The position numbers and the translations under genes were made by a program. This document shows, piece after piece, positions 25,097 through 34,968 of a stretch of DNA of 64,000 nucleotides. Origin of the DNA: Pilaira anomala (Eukaryota > Mucoromycota > Mucoromycetes > Mucorales > Mucoraceae); contig JAIXMQ010000033.1 of assembly GCA_025716855.1 (NCBI GenBank), positions 279,315 through 343,314 on the forward strand. Reading direction: 5' to 3'. The notes below the pieces were generated by a model that saw nothing but the letters and a program-made list of their open reading frames with translations, was not told the DNA's origin and did not search any database. Within the stretch, counting starts at the first letter, position 1, and every line of letters begins with the position of its first letter.

Positions 25097-26617
25097 TTAA
25101 TAAAGAGAATCCGTGGCTAATTGATAAAAGCATTTATCACATACACGTGAAAATACGGGATGATGTGTTTCTTTTGCAGAAAATAAGGGCAATCGATTGC
25201 CACTGTGTGTATTACAATAAATTTGACCGCATCTAAATAAAAAAAAAAAAAAAGAAATAATAAATAAAAAAGTACTTTTTAAACAAATATTAATACTTTA
25301 CCCACGGCAATGATGCTTTCGTTGAAACCAATTAAATGGTTGATTACAGTTTTTAAATGAACATACTTTTACATTTTCATCTTTTTGCCATTCATCTTTT
25401 TCTAGTAATTTAAATTTTGTTTGACGATCTTGATGTGTGATCTCGAGACTATATTTGTGTTGATAAACACTTGATTGATTGAAGCTAGTGATATCATCTG
25501 TTGCCTTGGAAGCTAGTAACTAATGGCAACAGAGGAAAGTTTAAATTAATGACTCATTTTTTTTTTTTTTTATATATATATATATACTACTACTTACTCT
25601 GTCAGGAATTAAAGATGGCTCAATGGTAGTACAGACACCTTGAACGGAAATAATTGTATCTAGCTCATTTTTATCTTTAGTCTGTTTAATAGTAATACCC
25701 GTTGTAGTTGACTTGAGACCTTTGTACAATGCATTATAAATGGATAAGATACCATGTTTTTCATTCACTGGTGGAGGTGTTGGGGCAGTCTTGGGTACTG
25801 CTAAATCAAAAGAAGTGATGGAAGAAGCTTTTGTAGAAGAACAAGTAAAAGATAACAATTGATCTAGTAAGAGTTGCTGTTGTTGTACAAATGATTTACA
25901 CTTTTCAATTTGTAAATTATATTCAGTTGAATCTGAAGGATGATGAGTCAAGTTCTTTAAAGTATTTGAATAATCTGTGATACTTGAATTTAAATTCTTT
26001 AGTATTTGTTCACGTTGTTCCACATTATGTAACGTCGATGATTGCCATTGAAAACAATTATTTTGGTCAGTTGAAGAAGAACAAGAAGATGAAGATGAGG
26101 GGCTATTATTTACTTGTTCTTCTTCTTCTTCTTCTTCTTCTGGTTCAGAAGAAAAGCACATTTCATTACTTTTACAAGCAGCACATTTCCTTAAATGTTG
26201 ATAAAGTACAATTTGTTGTTGTTGTTTTTTTTGTTTTTCTTCAATCTCTTCTTTTTCCAATCGGGTTTTATCCGTTGTTGTAGCAGTAGTAGCATCTTGT
26301 TGTTGTTGCCAAGCAGCAGTACCTTTAAGATCACTAATTGACAATGTACGAGTACGAAGTTCTCTTTTATTATTATTTTGTTTCATCGATCGATTCATAT
26401 TCATCATGCTATGTCTTCTTTTTAATAAACTTTCTTCGGCTACTCCTCTTTCTTGTTGAGTAAGTGCTTTTTGCTTCTTAATGATCTCTACAATATCATT
26501 CACTCTCACATCTTTAGAGATACTTGCAATCGTACCTCTTCGAATAGATGATCGTCTTTGAAAGACGTGTGGAGGTTGAGGTGTCAACATAATGGGTGCG
26601 ATCGCGTATTCAGTCAT
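25097..26617 (-). CDS. FYVE zinc-finger protein, Ser/Gln-rich
   Basis: Three exons (26617-25598, 25519-25302, 25232-25097) encode 457 residues. The C-terminal ~70 residues form a FYVE finger, which binds PI3P on endosomal or vacuolar membranes: a WxxD motif (EWQKDE), C-x4-C (CSFKNC), the signature RKHHCRGCG, IYCNTH, and CDKC. Two points are unusual: the first pair is C-x4-C rather than C-x2-C, and the sixth zinc ligand is His (CNTH) rather than Cys. The last intron splits the signature itself. The first ~320 residues are mostly disordered with Gln, Ser and Glu runs, a CAACKSNEMC segment that could bind metal, and Lys/Arg-rich parts. The start ATG is preceded by a long poly-A leader. Cargo or partner cannot be predicted. 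Confidence 0.85.
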
Positions 26618-27405
26618 GATTTTAATATAAAAAAAAAAAAAAGTGAGAGAAAAAAAAGAAAAAAAAGAAATAAAAAAAAAAAAAAAAAGGGCGTTATTTA
26701 TAATAAATAAATAAATAATGATATCATGTGTGTGATTTGATACACACTAAGGGGGGCAGCTTTAGCAGTTTGTTGTTGTTGTTGTTGTTATTTTGTATAA
26801 TAATGTCAATTTAAACGAATACCTATTTGATCTCATTCTCCCCTGATATATAACATAAAAATGTTGTTAATGAATACTATACTCCCCTTCATTGTTTCCC
26901 TTTTGGAAAATTAACCTTTTTTTTTTTTCCTCAGCCCATCATTAAACTATGCTCAAAAAAGAACCCCACATTTTTTTTTTTTTGAAAAAATGGCTTATAC
27001 TTAAAAGGTGTTTCGCTGATGATGTTGTGTGTGTTCACCATGATGAAACTTGTAGCATCTTTTTTTTCGGATCATCTATTTTTCGGTCCGATATCCTTTT
27101 ATTTTGATCTTGCTTGTTAAAAAAAAAAAAGGGTAAAACCACACACACACACACACACACACAATAACAACAAAATATAAAAAATCAAACTGTGTATTGT
27201 AAACTCGCTTTTTTAAAATAAAACGAGTTCATTTCGATGAACCATCACAACAGTAAAAAAAATAAAATAAAAAAACTTTTTGATTGGCTTAAAACAAGGC
27301 TTTGTTGTTCGCGTTAAAAAATATAATTTTATTGTACGCACATACACAGTTCTTTTTGTTTTTCTTTTTTTTTTTTTCTTTATTTTTTATTTTTATTTTT
27401 TAGAA
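26618..27405. promoter_or_regulatory. Divergent intergenic region between the FYVE and WDR68-like genes
   Basis: The two genes start back to back with 788 bp between start codons. The stretch holds a (GTT)n microsatellite near 26772-26790, a (CA)n tract near 27140-27162 and a long T-rich tract just before the WD40 start. No clear factor site was found. Confidence 0.35.
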
Positions 27406-28905
27406 ATGGACACTTCACGAAATACCCATTACCCTTCTTACCCATACCAACGTTCAACTCAAGATACCGTTCAACCACCATCTAAAGAAATATATCAATA
27501 TGATGCACCTTGGCTAACTTATGCTCTCGATTGGTGTAAAACTCCCATTGAACAAAAGAGTTTTCGACTAGCTGTTGGTAGTTTTATTGAAGATAGTAAC
27601 AACAAGGTAACAGAAAAAAAAAAAAAAAAAAAAAAGTACATGCTTTCTTTTTTTCATCTTTCTTTTAACATCTTTCTTTTTTTTTCAGCTGCAAATTATT
27701 GCACGTACCGACTTACTTGATACACACGGTCCTATTGACCAGTCAAATGATTTTACACCTATTGCTGAGGCAGATTCTTATTATCCTATTACAAAAGTAT
27801 TATGGGAACCAAGAAAGGTATACACAAGTGTGTGTGGGTAGGTGCGTTAAACGGAGTTTTAACACTTTTTTTTTTTTTTTTTTTTTATGATACAAAGGGC
27901 GACGCAAGAAATAGTGATTTATTAGCTACAACGGGTGATATTTTGAGAATTTGGGAATTAGTTGATGATCCAGGATATGGTCAAACGAATTCAATCAATA
28001 GTTCTAGTCGAGCAAACACGAATACAGATCGTCATCAACAAAGATTGGTGAAAAAAGCTGAATTAGTGAACGTAAGTATATGTAAAGAGTACAAAGAATA
28101 AGTTATATTTATATATATAGATACATAGATGAAACAATCGGACTTTTGTGCTCCGTTAACTTCGTTTGATTGGAATGAGACAGATCCTTCACTAGTAGTA
28201 ACATCAAGTATAGATACAACATGTACTGTTTGGAACGTAGAAACGAATCAAGCCAAGACACAATTAATTGCTCATGACAGTGATGTATATGATGTTGCAT
28301 TTATGCATGGATCAGCAGATACATTTGCAAGCGTAGGAGCGGATGGATCAGTTCGATTATTTGACTTGAGATCATTAGAACATTCAACTATTTTGTATGA
28401 AGCACAACAACCTACTACAGTCAATAATACAAATCATCGAAATTCAGGTACGGTCCCCTTATTACGTTTACAGTTTAGTCGCATGAATTCAAATTTGTTG
28501 GCTACATTTCATATGGATTCTGCTATTGTTCAAATATTGGATATTCGTTATCCAAGTGCACCTGTAGCTGAATTATCTAAAAGTCATAGTGGTAGTATAA
28601 ATTGTTTATCTTGGTCTCCTACCGAATCAGGTCAAATTGCTACAGGTGGTGATGATTCTCAAGTATTAGTTTGGAATATTAATCAAACTTCTGATAATAA
28701 TAATAATAATAATAATAATAATAGAAATTATTATCATCAACAACAAAATACACAAAGATATAGTCATCAACCTCCAAGATCTGTTCAAGATCCACTTTTA
28801 GCTTATGTTGCTGATGCAGAAGTGAATTCACTTACTTGGAGTAAATCTGCTCCAGAATGGATTGGTGTTGGATTTGGTAAAACAATTCAAGCACTTCGAG
28901 TTTAA
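27406..28905 (+). CDS. WD40-repeat protein of the WDR68/DCAF7 (AN11/TTG1) family
   Basis: Four exons (27406-27606, 27689-27817, 27898-28071, 28129-28905), all phase 0, give 426 residues. The family forms a WD40 propeller that scaffolds DYRK-type kinases and transcription factors. Conserved blocks are close to animal DCAF7: YQYDAPWLTYALDWC, FRLAVGSFIEDSNNK, SDFCAPLTSFDWNETDPS, SSIDTTCTVWNVET, TQLIAHDSDVYDVAF, FASVGADGSVRLFDLRSLEH, and the final DPLLAYVADAEVNSLTW with the terminal LRV. The protein is longer than animal homologs (342) because of Asn/Gln/Ser insertions in two loops, around residues 125-150 and 355-385. The start used is the ATG directly followed by a polar tail and the first conserved block; in-frame sequence upstream is T-rich leader. 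Confidence 0.93.
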
Positions 28906-28923
28906 CTGTAATAACTTTTATTT

Positions 28924-29907
28924 TTACAAGTAATATAAACAAATTAAAAAAGAAAATAAAAGTAATGATAAAAGTCCCCAATCTCTTATTCCAACCCATA
29001 TTTCATCTCTTTTCCATGCTGCTTGAATCTTTTTTTCTAATTCAATTAATCTTGTCTCTAAACTCATCGTTTTACGGTACTTGTCAAATCTTGATCTTAA
29101 TATCATGTTTTTCTTTTTAGTTTCCTTAATTTTATCTGTAGTCTTGTTTGTGTTTAACTGATGTGATTTCATTTCACTAAAATGTTCATGTCGTATACTA
29201 CCAAGTGATTCATCATAGATATCTAATTGCTTTTGCATATTGATCAAGTCTTGTTTATACCTTTCTATTTCTTCCTTATTTATTTCAATCCTTTTTTTTT
29301 GTTTACTTATTTCATTCCATTTATTTAATACATCTTTATTCATCAACTGAATAGCCATATCAAAAGTGCTATATATCTGTTAGTTGAATATACTTATATT
29401 TACCTTGCACTTACATGAAGCGTTCGTTACAGTTCGTGTCTCCTTGTGGTATTTCAAAACTAATCATTGTATCTGAATCCAATCTTTTCATACCAAATCG
29501 TACTTGATTTGCTCCCTCATTAATCTTGACTCGTTTCACTGGTTTCTTTAATATCTCTAATTCAGCTACTTGTTCTTCATCTTCTGTTCTATCACGTGCC
29601 CTGGAAGGATCGATGACCCGTATCGAAGCTATAAACCATAAAAACTCTGTTTAAATATTCTAATCATATTAAAATTGCCTTTACCATCATCAGATAATCC
29701 ATCATCATCACTAGGTACACTATCAGTAACGGACATTTTTTTATACTGACTTATAAACCTCGTCTTACTCGAATGTTGCTTTAAACGATGAACGAAATTA
29801 GAAAGTGTAGGTTTTCTAGTTATTGTCTGATGGTAAGGTTCAAATGTTGTTTGTTGAGACCTTCCTTGGTCTGTTCTAATAAAATTGTTGACCTCTTCAA
29901 ACTCCAT
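28924..29907 (-). CDS. Coiled-coil protein with C-terminal membrane anchor, hypothetical
   Basis: Three exons (29907-29685, 29628-29415, 29368-28924) give 293 residues. Residues 1-95 are polar and partly acidic (SVPSDDDGLSDDG). Residues ~95-160 are charged and may fold (MKRLDSDTMISFEIPQGD). Residues ~165-265 are a long Lys/Glu-rich heptad-like region consistent with a coiled coil. The extreme C-terminus (LLSLLLFSFLICLYYL) is one hydrophobic helix ending at the last residue, the layout of a tail-anchored protein with its bulk facing the cytosol or nucleoplasm. I do not recognise the family. The gene converges tail-to-tail with the WD40 gene, with only 18 bp between stop codons, so their 3' UTRs must overlap. 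Confidence 0.7.
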
Positions 29908-30027
29908 ACTTGTGTATTTGTAGCTGCAAAAAAGAAAAAACGGGAGAAAAGGAAAAAGTGAAAAACAGTGAGAAAAATGAAAATACCGTGATAATAATTT
30001 ATTTTATTTATTTATTTATTTGTATGT

Positions 30028-30059
<32 letters not shown>

Positions 30060-30065
<6 letters not shown>

Positions 30066-30775
30066 GTGGATCAAAGAATAAACAGGAGCATCCAAAACTT
30101 CAGCACCATGTAAGAAATCAAGTTCCATAACGAAAACGTATTCGACAGTAGTAGCATTACACTTCTTGATCAATTCACCAGCAGCAGCAGCAGATCCACC
30201 TGTAGCAATCAAATCATCAATCACAATCACACGAGCACCTTCCTTAAGAGAAGACTTTTGGATTTCAAAGATATCCTATGTAACACTGTTAATTTATTTG
30301 AAAAACAAAAAACCCTTTTTTTTTTTTATTATTACCTCTCCGTATTCCTTCTTGTAAACTGCTTGAACACAATCTCCAGGTAATTTACCTTGCTTACGAA
30401 CAGGTACAAAAGCAGCACCTAAACGAAGGGCAATCAATGGACCAAATAAGAAACCACGAGCATCAAGGCCTATCAAACTTTACTTTAATTACATTTTCTT
30501 CTCTATTTATTTAAATCGCTTACCAACAACAGCATCAATCTTTTCAGCATAAGTAGAGGTAATATGATGAACAATATGACAGATGAGTGCTTCAACAGCA
30601 GTGGGATCTTGGAAAATAGGGAACATATCCTTGAACACAATACCCTAATATACATGTTTGTATCTTGTTCTCTCTTAATGTTTTGTCTTGCAAAAAAAAA
30701 AAGTTATACCTTTTGAGGGAAATCCTCATGTGTTCCGAGCAAGCTCTTGAGACGTTCGATATCTTGGTTACTCAT
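30060..30775 (-). CDS. APT1: Adenine phosphoribosyltransferase
   Basis: Four exons (30775-30710, 30644-30524, 30469-30336, 30275-30060) give 178 residues, the normal APRT length. The cytosolic enzyme converts adenine and PRPP to AMP in purine salvage. Visible marks: the N-terminal [19 protein letters not shown] block, [20 protein letters not shown], the flexible-loop region [21 protein letters not shown], and the PRPP-binding motif [13 protein letters not shown] at residues 123-135. The stop codon directly abuts a 30-base poly-T tract. All introns restore the frame inside conserved blocks. Identification is secure. Confidence 0.96.
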
Positions 30776-31206
30776 TGATTGAAAATAAGGTTTTTTAAAA
30801 GGGTAAAAGAAGAAGAAAAAAAAAAAAATTGTACAAGTTTTATTGAAAAAAAAAAACTAGTGACTGTCTAATGGTGTAATTTAATCTTTCCATCTTTTTT
30901 TTTTTTTTTTTTTTTTTTTTTACATGGTTTTGCAGAGAAATTTAGAATTGAATTAAAAAGAGTTGCTAGTATGTATATATATATATCAATTGAAGTCATA
31001 TCTTGCCGTAACTCTTGGTACTTTTTTTTTTCTACATTATAAAAGCTTTATCTTGTTTTTTCCCACAGCAGAAAATAGAAATATGGAAAAAAAAAAAAAA
31101 AAGTCTTCAAGGTCCGAGAAAAAAAAAAAACGACGAAAGGGGGAACAATTGTTGTGGTACTACCCTCTTTTTCTGTTTGATAAGCGATAAGCGATAGGGA
31201 CGCATA
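30776..31206. other. Divergent promoter region between APRT and the Zn2Cys6 regulator
   Basis: 431 bp with poly-A and poly-T tracts and a T-run of over 20 bases near 30895-30920; no motif is compelling. Short frames here (30963-31190) are homopolymer artefacts. Confidence 0.35.
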
Positions 31207-31270
31207 ATGGAATTGAAACGAGTCAATAGAGCATGGTATAATAAAATGATAAAAACTTTTAATAAATTTG

Positions 31271-31301
<31 letters not shown>

Positions 31302-32615
31302 GTGATTTCTGTCGAATGAAAAAATCGAAATGTACGTTTGAAAAAGGAAAAAAAAAGTGTTTCAACTGTATAGCTTATAATATGACTTGTGAATTAACAG
31401 CGTAAGCTTATTAAACAAACGGAAAACAAAAAACGTTAGTGGAAAGAGTAGACTTTTAACTATTTCAACAATAGACCAAAAAAACGTGGACCAAAATCAA
31501 AGTAATAATAATAATAAAAAAAAGGTTCAAATTTTCTAAAAATAAGTTTACACAGTGATGATTTAGAACAACGTATTGAACACATTGAAAAAAGAATAAA
31601 ACAAGTCAACCCCAAGAAATTAACTTCTAATTTATTTGATGAATCTGGTGTATTAGGCCCTAGACAATGGCCATCTGGTGTCACTTACGATAGTATTCAT
31701 TACCTAGGTGATGTATCAACCATTCAATTCTTTTATGATAAAATACGTCTAGACAACAGTCAAGGTCATACTCTGAAAAAGTTTAATGATGGTGTCGTCT
31801 TAATTACTGATCCAGGTCTCCCAAGTCAACAATCAAGTAAGATACCTGGTTTTGAATGGCCTCAAAATATCCATCCTGTTGGTGAAGATATTCATAAATA
31901 CATATATACCGTTACTGGTCTTGATCGATATACTGCCGTTCGATTATTAAAGTTATATTTCTCTCATGTTCATCCAATTTTACCTGTCATTGATAAAACT
32001 GAATTTATTAAACAGTACAGAGATCGTGTTCAGACTTATCCTTCAGGTGAATTATTAAACGCCATGTTTGGTGCTGCCGCTCGATGGGTTGAATGTGAAA
32101 GCTTAGAACCTGCAGACCATAAGAAAAGAATAACTCCATCAGATGCTGTATGGGATGTTCCTGTAGGTTGGTCTGACCATTTTTTCAATCAGGCAGAATA
32201 TATCATCACCAACTGGTCTAGTCCTCCTACGGTTTCAAATGTACAAGCCATTATTTTAATATTAAATCTTCGAGGTGATCGTGAATCAAGGTCCTCAGAA
32301 TGTTGGCAACTGGGTGGTTACGTATGTAAATCATATAACAAATATATCTCCTTGTCTTAAATTCTTATTCTATCTATAGGCTATACGTGTGGTAATTTTT
32401 ATTTTTAATCGATTTTTATTTTTTTTAAAAAAAAACACTTAAAATATATATACTATCTAGGCACATTTACTTGGTCTACATCGATCTTGTGAAGATTGGG
32501 ATATCTCAAGGAATGAAAAAGAAACACGAAAAAGACTATGGTGGGCTTTATATATTACAGACAGATTCCAAACAGCTATTCTTAGTCGACCACTTAACCT
32601 AAGGGACGAGGTAAG

Positions 32616-32661
<46 letters not shown>

Positions 32662-33857
32662 AGACCATTCATTAATATCATTCTTTTCAGGACATGAGTG
32701 TTCCTTATCCAGATGCAGGTGCAGATATTGAAGAAGTACTCGATGCTTACGAAGCAGATAAAGAAAAGATATTGAACAACACCACTTTCCCTCGATTCCC
32801 ATGCTTGAGCTCACCTTACAACTATGAAACAGATAACCCAGACCGACCCCAACTGTACGAATTATTTATCCAATTCATCAAATTATCTCAAATCTTGGGT
32901 CGTATCTTACAAGGATTACATACGCCCATGGCCAAAAAATTTAGTTCACAACACGGAAGTGATGAATTAGTCAGTCGTCTTGATTATGAACTCACCGAAT
33001 GGCGATACAATTTTCCAATAGCCTTGAAAAAGATTCAATTACCTGACTTTGATCCAGAACAAGGTCATTTTACTCCTGTCATAGCATCTATGCTCATGTT
33101 CTATTGTAGTTGCTTGATCTTTTTACATCAACCATTTATTAAACGAGCCCAATCATCTTCCACTTCACAACAAATTTGTTCAAGTGCTGCAACACGAGGG
33201 ATGAAAATAGCTTCTGGATTATCTCCTAGAGATTTTCTCATGTGTCCTTATTCTTTTACATTGTATCCTATTCGACAGTTTGGTGTCATCTTGATGTTTA
33301 ATAGTAAAAATCCGGATCCCCGTGTTTCTTCATTGGCAGAGGTTTATTTGAAACATGGTAAATTGTTATTGGATAAAATCAAGTATATCTCTTCTACAGC
33401 TACTGGATTATATAATTTATTTCATGGGATGACAGATGATACGTCTTCTAGCCTGCAACAAGAAGAAGAGTCTTTGCTGTATCAAAATGATCACACAAAT
33501 GAGAAACAGACAATGGCATCTATCATGGACGCTATGATGTTACAGCCAAGCATAGATAAATCTGTTGCAACCAAACCACTTAATATAGAAGCAGAAGCAT
33601 TTTCTTTGGCACAGTTTGGCTATAATACACCACATGATACAAGTTCATTAGATTATATCTTGCAAAACATGAACTCCTTCCCAGGACTGTCATCATCATC
33701 CAACGATGATCCATCTTTGCTTCAGTATGAACAAGAAACAACACAACAACACTTGTTTCAAAGTGAACCTAATAACGTGTTTTGGGAATTACCTCCTACA
33801 ATGGAAGGATTGAATGAATGGATTGATTCTATGAACGAAAATGGGTGGTTTAACTAA
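31207..33857 (+). CDS. Zn2Cys6 (Gal4-type) fungal transcription factor
   Basis: Seven exons (31207-31235, 31303-31401, 31475-31501, 31547-32321, 32380-32391, 32461-32610, 32691-33857) give 752 residues. The N-terminus carries a complete binuclear zinc cluster: C10, C13, C20, C29, C32 and C39 (ACDFCRMKKSKC ... KCFNC ... C), followed by a basic linker KKRGPKS and a short coiled coil (LEQRIEHIEKR). The middle is a fungal-specific transcription-factor domain (ending near AIRVAHLLGLHRS and RKRLWWALYITDRF). A 27-nt and a 12-nt micro-exon (coding AIRV) are needed to keep these motifs. The C-terminal ~200 residues are Ser/Gln/Asp-rich and acidic, like an activation region. It should act in the nucleus; target genes are unknown. 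Start chosen because exon 1 supplies the KRVNRAC that opens the zinc cluster. Confidence 0.9.
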
Positions 33858-33923
33858 ATCTATCAATAAAAAAAAAAGAAGACAAGATGTAAGCTTCATC
33901 ATCCATAGTCATTTTTTTTTAAT

Positions 33924-34366
33924 TGAGATGTTCGAGCTATTAAAGAGATAGAACAAACGAAAATAAAGTGCAATAAAAATATACAGCCCAGGTTAAATAA
34001 TCAGAGACTGCAAAAATAAACTAAACTTTATTAAAAGATACAAAAAGTATCTTAGTATATATAGTAAAATAGTAATTAAAGAGGCGTTGCATGAATAGTG
34101 AAACCTGACCTAGGTTTCGACCATCAGTTTGCCCACGTTGCTTGTCATGGATAAACTAGTTCCTGAAGATTAACCAAGTTAATGTAACTGGCTGCTATAC
34201 CTGATAATTAATATAAAGGAGATTTATGTCAATAAATACGATGATGTGATTTATATAAAAGAACCAATTAAGTAATCAGAGTAGATAAAATTGTTGTATA
34301 GAAAAATAGGAGGAAGTTGAGAACATATGATAGTTATATGAGAATATAATGTGCTCGTTCACAACA
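33924..34366. mobile_element. Solo LTR, copy 2
   Basis: 443 bp, beginning TGAGATGTTCGAGC and ending GCTCGTTCACAACA, the same family as 17563-17993 and in the same orientation. A perfect 5-bp duplication TTAAT flanks it (33919-33923 and 34367-34371). It lies 66 bp after the stop codon of the Zn2Cys6 gene and so could supply or disturb its 3' end signals. Confidence 0.85.
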
Positions 34367-34749
34367 TTAATAGATATTTATGTTGTACATGAGAATGTTT
34401 GATTTGTCACTTCTCCCTCTTCTTGCATCGTTATTTAAACATTGACTAAACCTAGTTACGCTTATATATATTCCAGCAAGCAGAATCTCGTTTTTTACCT
34501 GCACTTGCATTGCATCATAACTTAATATGTATAGATATAGCGCGTGTTGTCAAAAAGAGAGCTAGGCCTTTAATATTATCTGTATTTATACTACTACATA
34601 CTGATATCTAACTTTATATGCTTCTCATTGTATTTTTTTATACACAAAAAGAAAAGGAAGCCAATGTATAGTGGACGACTTCCAAAATTCATGTTTAAAC
34701 CAAATCTACTCATAGTTACACTGATCCCCCCAAGTGACCACTCCGACGT
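34367..34749. other. Intergenic between solo LTR and DIRS element
   Basis: About 380 bp of AT-rich sequence with no gene or RNA signal. A frame at 34594-34803 (minus) runs into the DIRS terminal repeat and is not a gene. Confidence 0.4.
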
Positions 34750-34780
34750 TACACAGGTTGCCGAAGCGAAGGATGAAGAA

Positions 34781-34864
34781 GTGGTACAAGCTCTCTGAGC
34801 CACGCTTTATTTTCAGTTATATAATAATAATAAAAACTAATATTCCCCTTTTCTCCAGATCTTT
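34781..34864 (+). repeat. DIRS left inverted terminal repeat
   Basis: 84 bp, the exact reverse complement of 39006-39089. It starts GTGGTACAAGCTCTCTGAGC and ends CTCCAGATCTTT. The third copy of the same sequence, oriented as the right repeat, is at 40125-40208. Confidence 0.93.
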
Positions 34865-34883
34865 CAAGTTAGCTATATGATAT

Positions 34884-34929
<46 letters not shown>

Positions 34930-34968
34930 CTGGGTGGGAATTGATCAGGTTAACTAAATTAAACTAAA

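Noticed and set aside
31015..31197. Lys-rich frames upstream of the Zn2Cys6 gene
   Set aside because: Driven by poly-A runs; the zinc-cluster gene clearly starts at 31207.
34594..34803. 70-codon frame entering the DIRS left repeat
   Set aside because: Chance frame through the outer end and terminal repeat; no support.
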